Source: Paralithodes platypus (Eukaryota; Arthropoda; Malacostraca; Decapoda; Lithodidae). Taken from it: a stretch of DNA of 64,000 nt. The notes beneath the pieces were generated by a model. The model searched no databases, was not told the origin of the DNA, and saw only the letters and a program-made list of their open reading frames with translations. The translations under genes were made by a program, and so were the position numbers. Of this stretch, positions 42,886 to 52,156 are shown in pieces. Where the stretch lies: NCBI GenBank assembly GCA_032716605.1, contig CM064501.1:26803968-26867967 (forward strand). Reading direction: 5' to 3'. The stretch's first letter is position 1; each line of letters starts with the position of its first letter.

Positions 42886-43520
42886 CCCTTACCAAGATAC
42901 AAGCTATTAACCAGTTCCCCAGGGCAACCACCAAAAGACAGATCATGAGGTTCTTGGGCATGATTGGGTATTACCGCAGATTCATCCGCGGATACTCCTC
43001 GGTGTTGGCTCCTCTGACAGACTTATTGGCAAAGACAAAAAAGTTTGGGTGGGCACCTGAGTGTGAGAAGGCTTTTTCACTGGTGAAGCATCTGTTGTGC
43101 ACTCACCCCATACTCAGGGCCCCCGACTTTTCTAGACCTTTTCAGGCGACAGATGCTAGCGGCGTAGGGGCTGGTGCCGTCTTGTTACAGACAGATACGG
43201 AAGGTGTGGAACACCCAGTAAGCTTGTTTTCAAGAAAGTTCAACTCGGCACAAAAGAACTATTCAGTAGTTGAGAAGGAGCTTCTGGCTATTGTGCTGGC
43301 GCTCAGACACTTTGAGGTGTATGTTTCTGCTTTTGGCCCAGTCGTGGTGATTTACACTGACCACCACCCTTTGAAGTTTTTTACTCAGTTCCACAACCGG
43401 AATATGAGGCTAACTAGATGGTCTTTGATGTTGCAGGAGTATAATCTGGACATTCGCCATATTGCCGGTTGTGACAATGTGATAGCTGACTGTTTGTCCA
43501 GGGTGGAGGATCCAGGGTAG
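42886..43520 (+). pseudogene. gypsy-type RT connection and RNase H
   Basis: After the poly-C run the frame 42870-43520 continues with RQIMRFLGMIGYYRRFI (gypsy RT thumb and connection), FGWAPECEKAFSLVK, then RNase H: FQATDASGVGAGAVL (Asp), FSRKFNSAQKNYSVVEKELLAI (Glu), VVIYTDHHPLKFF (Asp) and the final DNVIADCLSR (Asp). The stop is at 43518-43520. RNase H degrades the RNA strand during reverse transcription. No integrase follows; RNase H is the last domain of pol. Confidence 0.9.
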
Positions 43521-43930
43521 ATCACCACAGGTGTCTTTGGTGGAGTGGAGAAAAATTAGGCTTGCCCCTGTAGTGCAATGCCGCCAAAAACACTATTAAA
43601 AATATGAAAACCTCACATAAAAACTGTTTCTTTTTGATAGTATATAAGTGCAGTATATAACAGCAAGCATCTAAGACACTCTGAGTTGTTGTCTTAGTAG
43701 GCTAGGCTTGGTGAAGTTTGCTCGTTGAGCGTGATATAATTATTATGATGCTATTATTTTGGGGAAGTGTTGTGCAGATTTTGTTTATATAATGCAGTGT
43801 TTTATGTTTGTGATCGTGCCTTGTTTTCACAACTTGGGAGAGTAGCTAGGTGATGCGGGGTTGGTGGGCATTCTGTCTGGTCAGATGTGGAGTTCACCTG
43901 AGGCTGAAACGTCCCACATCTTGGGTTGGG
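43521..43930 (+). other. 3' untranslated region of the gypsy-type element
   Basis: Non-coding spacer between the pol stop and the LTR. The last bases before the LTR (TTGGGTTGGG) are a weak polypurine-like tract. No envelope-type frame. Confidence 0.5.
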
Positions 43931-45755
43931 TGTTACGCTGGCCAGCTTGCCAGAATGCACTCGTAGCTCGCTAGCGCTCGCCAGGGCAGTGATATGGGCA
44001 ACAATAATCGTAGAACGATGTTCTTTCTTTCATAGAGTTCATGTTGTCACAGAGAGATCAGTGGTGGTCTTTATTCTTGTCTGTGACACTTGGAAGTATT
44101 TTATATCATTGCTAGAATATAAGATGCGTTGTGTGAAGTTAAGGAGAGAGAGACAACGGAGGAGGCAGCGCGGTGGTATTATGTGCGTGTGTAAGTACAT
44201 GTCCCTCCCTCGCTCGCGCGCGGGCTTTCCCAGGCCCTTGATTGGCTGGCGCGCCTGTCGCGTCCTAAGGGCGCCTGCATCTCGTGACGTAGTGGTCTGT
44301 GATTGGGTGCCGCTGTCCTAGTGGTGGTGCTTGGGGCTCTCGCCGCGTTTCTCCTGCAGAGCTTGGCCCAGCGTGCTTGGTCCTACATGTCCTTTGCAAT
44401 CTGTCCCCCATATAACCCCCTGTACTACTTTCTTTCTCTCTGAACTTCTTCGTTTTCATACTTCTCTCTTTATTCAATTACTTATCCCTTCTGGTTCTGC
44501 ATACAACTTCCTTAGTCGGTCAGTCGTATTACCAGCACCAGCTCTCACATTTATGTTTGCACTAGTTTTAGGGATTATTAGTCATAGTCATATGGTAGCC
44601 TAGTGTTGGGGTGCTTCTAATTATTGAGCTGTTCTTTCCCATTATTTAATGCTAGACAGTGGAAGGTATCTTTGGTCGTTGTCTGAGTTATGTATGTAGC
44701 AAGTCAGAGCCTGTACAATATCGACGAAGCTAGCTAGCCTGTAACCCTTGTGCATATTTTCCTTTGCGAGTGTAGCAGTATGTAGGTGAAGGGCTTTTGC
44801 CTATACTTACCTGTATGATTGCTACCTCATTTTGTTGACCTTTGTGGAGCGCCAGGGCAAGACCAGATACTAGAGATCTGGACTTACCAAGAGAGCCTCC
44901 AAGTCACTTAACGTAACAATACATAAGGGAAATCTGTTCAAGGGGAGACAGTAGGCTACGAGCATGCTTGCGCTCTGCCTAGTTTCCTAGTACCTTTTAT
45001 GCCACTGCTAGACTTTATTAGTGAGAAAGACAGCATTGTGTTTATTAACTTTCATTGTGTATGCTTTAGGAATTATTCACGACTTATTTTAGCCTAGGTT
45101 GATGCATAGTGCACAACCCAGTTTGGCTGTTACGTTGGCTAAGGAAGTACTGTTTTTGAGTAGTTATTATTAGTGCTGCCACAGAGTTGTTGCACTCCCT
45201 TGTTATATATATATATGTATCCTACTTATTGGTGTATTTAAGATACACGCTTTGGTGTCCTGCCCCTGCATTATTTCTGTTCTATATTAACGAGCATCTT
45301 AGAGCATCAGACCTTTTCAGAAGATTCCTTATCTGATTGCTGTAGGACTAGACTTCCAGTGTTTTCATAGAGCATTGAAGAGTTTAGTGTTGACTCACAC
45401 TAAAGCTAACGTAAGCAATTATTCCTTTATTAAATCTTATATAGTTTATTCAAGCATTGTTATTACTTAAGAGCATTTTCGTAACGTAAGTACTCCTGTT
45501 GTGAGTTGGCTTTGCGGTCATCGGAAAGCCTTTGTAGAAGTGCACTAAAACCCAGTTAATTGATACCCCGTTATCCAGTAGATTAACTCTGGAGGGTTTT
45601 GAGTGTTTTTGTTCACAGGCGTAATAGTTCGAGGGTTTGGAATTAGCGTACCTACCGTTGTAATAGATATAACTAATGGCGGTTGTTGCAGATATAGCCT
45701 ATCATCTAGTCCATTATTAAGTGCCCTTGTTTATTTCGTAGTGCCGGTCGTAACA
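43931..45755 (+). mobile_element. 3' LTR of the gypsy-type element (1825 bp)
   Basis: It starts TGTTACGCTGGCC and ends GGTCGTAACA. TGTTACG and CGTAACA are exact inverted termini, as in LTRs. It follows the pol 3' region at the expected place. Internal blocks (CTCGCTAGCGCTCGCCAGGGCAG, GAGATCTGGA, GCTAGACTTTA) recur in order in the sequence from 62663. Because the left LTR is missing, the target duplication cannot be tested. Frames within it (for example 43926-44321) are not genes. Confidence 0.78.
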
Positions 45756-46289
45756 TATATAAGAACAGTCACTTACAAATTAATGAACTCCCATAAGAGA
45801 GAGAGAAAGAGAAAGCATCACTCGGTTGATCTTTTTCCTCCGTTTGTTTGTCTGTTTGTTTGTTTGACTATAAACAAGATAAACAAAAACAGCCAGCATA
45901 GGCGGAGGTATGCTCTCTACCAAGTGCCGTCTAGCTTACTTATATATCCTGTAAGCCTATATCCTATATCTAACCTTGCCTTTGTCTAAACCTCGTCTAT
46001 TTAAAACATAGGAGTCCTGAGGGAGTCCTGGGGGACTCAGAGGAGTCGGGTTGCTTGAACTCCTCGTCCTCCATGACCCTCTTGCGCACTGCGGTTCCCT
46101 TCATAGTGTGGGGCTTCAAGGTCCTGTTCCTGCACTGACCAGTCCCCAGCCCTGAATGGCACAGCCTACACCCTCTTCCCCCTGATGTATGAGTCAGGGT
46201 CCCTGGGCTCCCCAGCAAGAGTTCGGGTACATCTCCTCCTCCACTCTTCCCCTATAGGTTAGGGTTGTCTATGGTGTTAGGCGGTCCCC
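45756..46289. other. unassigned
   Basis: No gene recognised. The minus frame 46218-45997 has no family features. A GAGAGAAAGAGA patch and TTTG repeats occur near 45797-45870. Confidence 0.4.
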
Positions 46290-46712
46290 CATTATAGGGA
46301 TGTCTCTGGTGATAGCTGTCCCCCTGGTATCTGAAAGGGGCGTGGTTCCCCTGTAATAGGGGTGTCTCTGGTGATAGCTGTCCCCCTGATATCTAAAGGG
46401 GTGTGGTCCCCTTGTAATAGGGGTGTCTCTCGTGATAGCTGTCCCCCTGGTATCTGAAAGGGGTGTGGTCCCCCTGTAATAGGGGTGTCTCTGGTGATAG
46501 CTGTCCCCCTGGTATCTAAAAGGGGTGTGTCCCCCTGTAATAGGGGTGTCTGGTGATAAATGTCCCCCTGGTATCTGAAAGGGGTGTGGTCCCCCTGTAA
46601 TAGGGGTGTCTCTGGTGATAGCTATCCCCCTGGTATCTGAAAGGGGTGTGTCCCCCTGTAATAGGGGTGTCTCTGGTGATAGCTGTCCCCCTGGTATCTG
46701 AAAGGGGTGTTT
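46290..46712. repeat. 61-bp minisatellite, about seven copies
   Basis: TGTCTCTGGTGATAGC begins at 46301, 46363, 46424, 46486, 46547, 46607 and 46668, a step of 60-62 bp. Each unit is GTGATAGCTGTCCCCCTGG, TATCTGAAAGGGGTGTGG, TCCCCCTGTAATAGGGG. The unit is strand-asymmetric and contains GGGG/CCCC tracts. Copies differ by a few bases. Confidence 0.95.
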
Positions 46713-47462
46713 CCGGGTAGATGGGACTCGATAGCCTTGGCGGGCAACCTATCTAGGGGAAAACAAACCTACAAAAATTACCGATGGGCGACACGCTAAT
46801 CGGTGCCACTTACAGGTGGCGATTTTTATAACAGATAACAGATATACAAATTATGTTCTCCGAAGTAAGGTAATCGTAGGATAGATTTAGGAAAAAATAG
46901 TTAGGGAAGACTGAGTAGAACTGTTAACACATATATAGCTGGCCGCCACGTTCTAAACACAAAGCATTATACGAAGAAAAGCACTATACGGATAAAGGAA
47001 ATGGACATAGTGACAATAGGTAATATTCAATAAAAAATACATTAATAATATACGTGAGAATGGAAGTGAATTACAGAAAATTAATAACATTTGGTCGCAA
47101 CTCTTATAACACATAAATAAACATAAGAAGGCAAATAAAACCAAACACACTAACATATAATGTAGGAGTGTATGTGCTATTAGATAACTTATATAATTTG
47201 GTAGAGATAGGGAGAGGGCAATCATAGATGTGCGTATTGTATTGATAATATGAGAGAGAAGCGGAGAGAGAGGTGTGGAATTTTAGTTTAGGGGAAGAAA
47301 GTAGGGGTAAGGTAACTACCGTACTACCCTGCCCTCTCTAACACCCCCCCCCCTCTGTCCCTCCCCTTCCTCTGGCTGGCATCCAGGCTCAAGGGGTACC
47401 AAGCAAAAGACAATCCAATTTAGTTGACGCGTTCACGTGGGGGTCCATTAATTTGTATGAGT
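46713..47462. other. unassigned
   Basis: No supported feature. Contains a C-rich run at about 47342-47353. Confidence 0.4.
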
Positions 47463-47936
47463 GACTGTACACCCCTTCATAAAAGAAAGGTACCCCCCTG
47501 ATCGAGAGATCTGAAGCCTCATGCTATTTAGCTGTGGTAACACTGGCCCTGAACCATCGACGGCACGTAAGTGGGTGGTGACTGTGGATTGTGGGAGGGA
47601 GGGAGTAGGGAGCTACGGTGATAGCAAACAAGTTACATGAGTTTCTACAGACTCTACACGAGACACGTGTACACCATTGCAGCAAGGGAGAGGAACTGTC
47701 AATTAACAGACGACAGAAGTATTTTCCCGCGATAGGGAGGAGCTATGCGCTACCGCCATCTAGTGCAGGGTTCCAGCCAAATCTGTAAATAATGGCCAAC
47801 TACTATTAACACGGCTGATTTTCCAAGACTCCTCTCTCCTATTCTTACTCTATGGTTACCACAACTAACTAGCATGAGGCTTCATATCTCTCGATCAGGG
47901 GGGTACCTTTCTCTTATGAATGGGTGTACACTCACG
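47463..47936. repeat. local inverted repeat, ~65-bp arms
   Basis: The arm 47463-47530 (ACTGTACACCCCTTCATAAAAG, GGTACCCCCCTGATCGAGAGAT, AGCCTCATGCT) is matched inverted at 47872-47936. The loop is about 340 bp without coding potential. The right arm merges into the outer arm of a larger inverted repeat. Confidence 0.8.
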
Positions 47937-48232
47937 CGTACTAGAAGTTGCGCAGGGGTGGGTCCTTCGTCCCCCTCCTCCACCCTGGGCAGGTGGAAGG
48001 GGGGATTAGTGTCCAAGTCTACCCCCACCTTCCTCCCCCAAACTATCCCCAACTCCCCCACCTTCCTCCTCTAGCTGGCAGTTAGATGATTAGGCACGTT
48101 TGTTCTCGTGTCTTGTATATTATAGCTAAATCATCATTGCACATGCTTACAATGGCCAACATAACATTTATTATCAATGTATTCATACAATATGAAATTG
48201 TATTCCCGAAATTAGTCTCTATACACACAACG
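47923..48232. repeat. outer arm (left) of a 4.2-kb inverted structure
   Basis: About 305 bp match the reverse complement of 51853-52156 with very few differences. It begins TGTACACTCACGCGTACTA, includes GGGCAGGTGGAAGGGGGGATTAG and GATGATTAGGCACGTTTG, and ends TCTCTATACACAC. It is non-coding. Confidence 0.88.
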
Positions 48233-48704
48233 AATCTCGGCTGTGACGACCAAGGTGTTGTCAGTTGATATTATAATGGTGTAATTAAACCCAATCTCCT
48301 ACAGTATTAAGGATAACATAATTATTTACCCTCATAATCATACACATCAACGTGCCTTCTACGAATACTCCTAGTTTTTCAAATCACATTCGGGTTTTTT
48401 GTAACATAAAAGGAAAAGACAAAACGCAAAGATTGGCTGGAATAGTGTTATGACTGTTTTTAATTGTTTCGTGTATCATTTCATTCAGTTTCTTCCATTT
48501 ATTAAATACTACATATAAACAATCTATGTGGTTTATGCACTCATTTTTAATCAATTTAATGTAGAACTCAATATAACTTACGATCAAAGTCGGTGTTAAC
48601 TTATAGTAAGGTTTAATTATCGAGCCCCTCACTTCCCCCGCCTCTGTCTGGGTGTATGATGCCAGCCTCTCACCTTTACAAATCCCCAACTAAAGATTAG
48701 GTTT
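48233..48704. other. unassigned left spacer of the inverted structure
   Basis: AT-rich sequence that is not matched in the right half (51440-51852). No gene recognised. Confidence 0.4.
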
Positions 48705-48715
48705 AATATATAGCT

Positions 48716-48747
<32 letters not shown>

Positions 48748-48946
48748 TGGTAAAGCCAGGTAATAAATTTTCTTTAATACATACGAGGTTGAAAGAAATG
48801 GCAATTTCTGCGTTGGAAATTTTATTATTCAAAGTTTCCAGGTCTCTGATGAGTTTTCGCTGGGTGGCAGGAAGTAGATGAAGGAGATGAGCAAAATTCA
48901 TGGTGGTACAGGGTTACATTAATGTACATGAAGATACAGGATATAC

Positions 48947-48979
48947 GACGCGTTTCACTGGACAACTAGCATTATCAAG
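48947..48979 (-). ncRNA. hammerhead-like motif, Penelope copy (minus)
   Basis: On the minus strand CTTGATAATGC is followed by GTGAAACGCGTC, i.e. GAAAC-GCG-TC with the short stem III typical of Penelope hammerheads. The CTGATGA box is degenerate (TTGATAA), so activity is doubtful. Confidence 0.45.
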
Positions 48980-49115
48980 TAAGGAAGGAATGATATAAAA
49001 GGTAAACAGGAAGGGTATATATAGAGGGTGGAGGATCAGAGGAGGCGGAAAACAGGGGGCAAAAGTCTGCGATTGGTGGAAGGCTAAACTAGGAGAGAGA
49101 AAGGGGGTAACCGCT

Positions 49116-50349
49116 TCACGCATGCGCACTGGATGCGGGATGGTGGTCGATAGGTGGGGTCGAAGCTGATTGGCTGCGTGTCGAGGGGCGTGGCCTAAGT
49201 TGTGTGGCGCCTGCAGAAGACGAAGCTGAAGGAGGTAGCGCGGGGGGCTGCGTCAAGGGCACCGGGGGGCGAGGAGGGGTGTTAGGTCCTGTAGGGTAGT
49301 GCCTTTTGGCAGAAGGGAGGATCTGAAGGTCCAGAGTTTGGTTGTTGATGTTGGGATGTAAGGCTTGGATATATAAAGCTTCGAGTATAGGTAATCTCCT
49401 TGGGTCACTTTCTTTATCGAGTATGGTGGTGTGTTTCTCTAACTCGTTGCGTGTGAGGTGAGGGTGGTTAGGGGTGAGATAGTGGTCTTTGATGGCTCCA
49501 GCCTGAAGGTGAAGAGTTAACCGACGTGAAAGACGAGTCTGCGTCATACCAATATAGGAATGAGGTCCACAGTCCTCATAATTACAGGTATGTTGGTAAA
49601 TGACGTGATCGTCGGTCATCGGGCTCTTTATCTTGGTGGAGGCTGGTTTGTTGCGGAGAACGAGGTTGGAGGTCTTGGGGGATTTGTAATAAATTATTAA
49701 TTTGATTTTGTTTTCCGGGTTGGTTGGGTGGACATGCTTGGAGATTATTTCTTTTAAGACGGCCTCGTCATTTTTGTGTATAGAGGACATGTAATTGCGG
49801 TAGAAGATCTTAATTTCATTGGGGGGGTCAATGTTGGGAGGGCTTTGGGTGTACCATTTTTCAAGATGGTGGTTGATGGTGCTGGAGATGTCGGAGTTGG
49901 AGTATCCGTTATTTACTAAAACTTGGGATAGTCTTTCTAGTTCCTGGTGGGTGTCGGCCAAGGTAGAGCAGTGCGTGAGGGCTCTCCTAACATAGGCGGA
50001 GATGGAGGATAGAAGATAACGGCGGGGGCATTCACTATCGCTGTTGAGGCATTGTCCTGTGTTAGTAGGTTTAATGTAGGCGGTGGTTTTGAACCCATGG
50101 TCGTTCAGAGCTACGAGGATGTCGAGGAAGGGGAGTTGTCCATTGTTAGATTTTTCAAAGGTGAAGTTAAGTCCGGAGGAGGTCATGAAGCGACGCTGGA
50201 GTTCCTGTAGTTCGTGGAGGTCCTTGATTTGCACGAATGTCATCCACGTATCTACAGTAGACGGCGGGTCGTTGGGCAGCTAGGAGCTCTTCCTCGATGG
50301 TACCCATGAAAAAGTTCGCAAAAAGAACTCCTAGGGGGCTGCCCATCGC
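49116..50349 (-). pseudogene. Penelope-like RT C-terminus plus GIY-YIG endonuclease
   Basis: Two overlapping frames (50397-50167 and 50243-49116) encode it, with a frameshift near 50200-50240. RT blocks are MGSPLGVLFANFF, RYVDDI and LPFLDILV. A linker rich in charged residues leads to KSPKTSNLVLRNKP and a Cys-containing CNYEDCGPHSYIGMTQTRLSRRL. There the SYIGMT segment is the YIG half of the GIY-YIG nuclease and Arg in SRRLTLH is the expected catalytic region. Glu in ILEALYIQ is the likely metal-binding Glu. The Pro/Ser/Thr-rich C-terminal tail stops at 49116. Penelope-type elements use this nuclease to open the target for reverse transcription. The plus-strand copy is nearly identical. Confidence 0.88.
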
Positions 50350-50355
50350 CCAATT

Positions 50356-51057
50356 GAAATTAAGATCTTCTACCGCAATTACATGTCCTCTGAACACAAA
50401 AATGACGAGGCCGTCTTAAAAGAAATAATCTCCAAGCATGTCCACCCAACCAACCAGGAAAACAAAATCAAATTAATAATTTATTACAAATCCCCCAAGA
50501 CCTCCAACCTCGTTCTCCGCAACAAACCAGCCTCCACCAAGATAAAGAGCCCGATGACCGACGATCACATCATTTACCAACATACCTGTAATTATGAGGA
50601 CTGTGGACCTCATTCCTATATTGGTATGACGCAGACTCGTCTTTCACGTCGGTTAACTCTTCACCTTCAGGCTGGAGCCATCAAAGACCACTATCTCACC
50701 CCTAACCACCCTCACCTCACACGCAACGAGTTAGAGAAACACACCACCATACTCGATAAAGAAAGTGACCCAAGGAGATTACCTATACTCGAAGCTTTAT
50801 ATATCCAAGCCTTACATCCCAACATCAACAACCAAACTCTGGACCTTCAGATCCTCCCTTCTGCCAAAAGGCACTACCCTACAGGACCTAACACCCCTCC
50901 TCGCCCCCCGGTGCCCTTGACGCAGCCCCCCGCGCTACCTCCTTCAGCTTCGTCTTCTGCAGGTGCCACACAACTTAGGCCACGCCTCTCGACATGCAGC
51001 CAATCAGCTTCGACCCCACCTATCGACCACCATCCCGCATCCAGTGCGCATGCGTGA
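50356..51057 (+). CDS. Penelope-like GIY-YIG endonuclease domain (partial)
   Basis: An open frame of about 234 codons (first Met 50383) carries the linker (KNDEAVLKEIISKHVHP), CNYEDCGPHSYIGMTQTRLS, NELEKHTTILDKESDPRRL and EALYIQALHPNIN, then the Pro/Ser-rich tail. It differs from the minus copy at only a few residues (Gln for Pro in TNxENK, Ile for Val in DDHxIYQ, Leu and Cys for Pro and Arg near the C-terminus). RT is missing, so it is a fragment despite the open frame. Confidence 0.85.
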   Translation, partial: EIKIFYRNYMSSEHKNDEAVLKEIISKHVHPTNQENKIKLIIYYKSPKTSNLVLRNKPASTKIKSPMTDDHIIYQHTCNYEDCGPHSYIGMTQTRLSRRLTLHLQAGAIKDHYLTPNHPHLTRNELEKHTTILDKESDPRRLPILEALYIQALHPNINNQTLDLQILPSAKRHYPTGPNTPPRPPVPLTQPPALPPSASSSAGATQLRPRLSTCSQSASTPPIDHHPASSAHA

Positions 51058-51193
51058 AGCGGTTACCCCCTTTCTCTCTCCTAGTTTAGCCTTCCACCAA
51101 TCGCAGACTTTTGCCCCCTGTTTTCCGCCTCCTCTGATCCTCCACCCTCTATATATACCCTTCCTGTTTACCTTTTATATCATTCCTTCCTTA

Positions 51194-51226
51194 CTTGATA
51201 ATGCTGGTTGTCCAGTGAAACGCGTC
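51194..51226 (+). ncRNA. hammerhead-like motif, Penelope copy (plus)
   Basis: CTTGATAATGCTGG then GTGAAACGCGTC, the plus-strand twin of 48947-48979 with one substitution in the stem II region. The catalytic box is again TTGATAA rather than CTGATGA. Confidence 0.45.
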
Positions 51227-51427
51227 GTATATCCTGTATCTTCATGTACTTTAATGTAACCCTGTACCACCATGAATTTTGCTCATCTCCTTCATCTACT
51301 TCCTGCCACCCTGCGAAAACTCATCAGAGACCTGGAAACTTTGAATAATAAAATGTCCAACGCAGAAATTGCCATTTCTTTCAACCTCGTATGTATTAAA
51401 GAAAATATATATATATATATATATATA

Positions 51428-51852
51428 ATTAATATATAACTCATGTGCATGGAATGCGACGGGAGTTACTCGAGGTGGATGGAAAGACGTTGTTTAGTGC
51501 ACTACACTCATAACAGATTGTGAAATATAGTATCTATTATTTTCTTGAACTGCTCTACTAAGGAAATTTTAACAGCATCTTAGGGATGTTTGTTTCAGGT
51601 AAAACAGATCTTATTTGTGAACAAATTCTCACAAAATAATACTAGTGCTGAACTTTTTCACTTTAACTTCCAGCCATGGTTGTGAGTTATATTGAGGCTA
51701 AACATTTTGCTGTAACCCACATTGTCAAACCCATTAAGTATTTTAATATCTTCAATGAGCTTACCTCGTAGTCTGCGTATTAAGAGAGAGAGAGAGAGAG
51801 AGAGAGAGATAGGCCGAAGCCAACCACAGTCAAGATTCGTGCAACTCAAGTA
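51428..51852. other. unassigned right spacer of the inverted structure
   Basis: Not related to the left spacer. Contains (GA)n at about 51784-51809. No gene recognised. Confidence 0.4.
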
Positions 51853-52156
51853 GTGTGTATAGAGACTAATTTCGGGAATACAATTTCATATTGTATTAAT
51901 ACATTGATAATAAATGTTATGTTGGCCATTGTAAGCGTGTGCAATGATGATTTAGCTATAATATACAAGACACGAGAACAAACGTGCCTAATCATCTAAT
52001 TGCCAGCTAGAGGAGGAAGGTGGGGGAGTTGGGGATAGTTTGGGGGAGGAAGGTGGGGGTAGACTTGGACACTAATCCCCCCTTCCACCTGCCCAGGGTG
52101 GAGGAGGGGGACGAAGGACCCACCCCTGAGCAACTTTTAGTACGCGTGAGTGTACA
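51853..52156. repeat. outer arm (right) of the 4.2-kb inverted structure
   Basis: Inverted copy of 47923-48232. Small differences include GAGCAACTTTTAG against the complement of CTAGAAGTTGCGC, and one TATTAATACATTG for the ATGTATTCATACA region. Confidence 0.88.

Larger units (their letters stand above)
48740..50349 (-). mobile_element. Penelope-like element, 5'-truncated copy (minus)
   Basis: On the minus strand it runs from the RT core at 50349 (AMGSPLGVLFANFFMG, then YCRYVDDI with the catalytic Asp pair) through a C-terminal GIY-YIG endonuclease to a 3' untranslated part with a hammerhead-like motif (48947-48979) and a TA run at about 48720-48745. A second partial copy lies head to head at 50350-51427. 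The minus copy is longer (1.6 kb). Confidence 0.88.
50350..51427 (+). mobile_element. Penelope-like element, shorter copy (plus)
   Basis: It starts abruptly in the linker (EIKIFYRNYMSS, 50356) back to back with the minus copy. It continues through GIY-YIG and a 3' untranslated part to a TA run at about 51405-51427. It is nearly identical to the minus copy, so the two form an inner palindrome with arms of about 1.05 kb separated by about 0.55 kb of minus-copy-only RT sequence. Confidence 0.88.

Noticed and set aside
39424..43520. A Copia-class element, suggested by integrase lying upstream of RT
   Set aside because: RT (YLDD, MPYGLKNAPATFQ), the RNase H and the integrase zinc domain with the CHVNLLNEF tail read as Ty3/gypsy-class; only the order is copia-like.
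39424..43520. An endogenous retrovirus with envelope
   Set aside because: No envelope-type frame lies between the pol stop and the LTR.
43926..44603. Two frames of 131 and 90 codons
   Set aside because: They lie inside the LTR and carry no domain; the LTR relative at 62663 does not keep them.
45997..46218. 73-codon minus-strand frame next to the minisatellite
   Set aside because: No family features and no start context or neighbour to support it.
48740..51427. A CRISPR-like or toxin system suggested by the GIY-YIG nuclease
   Set aside because: The nuclease is fused to a Penelope-type RT with YVDD and hammerhead-like ends, which explains it fully.
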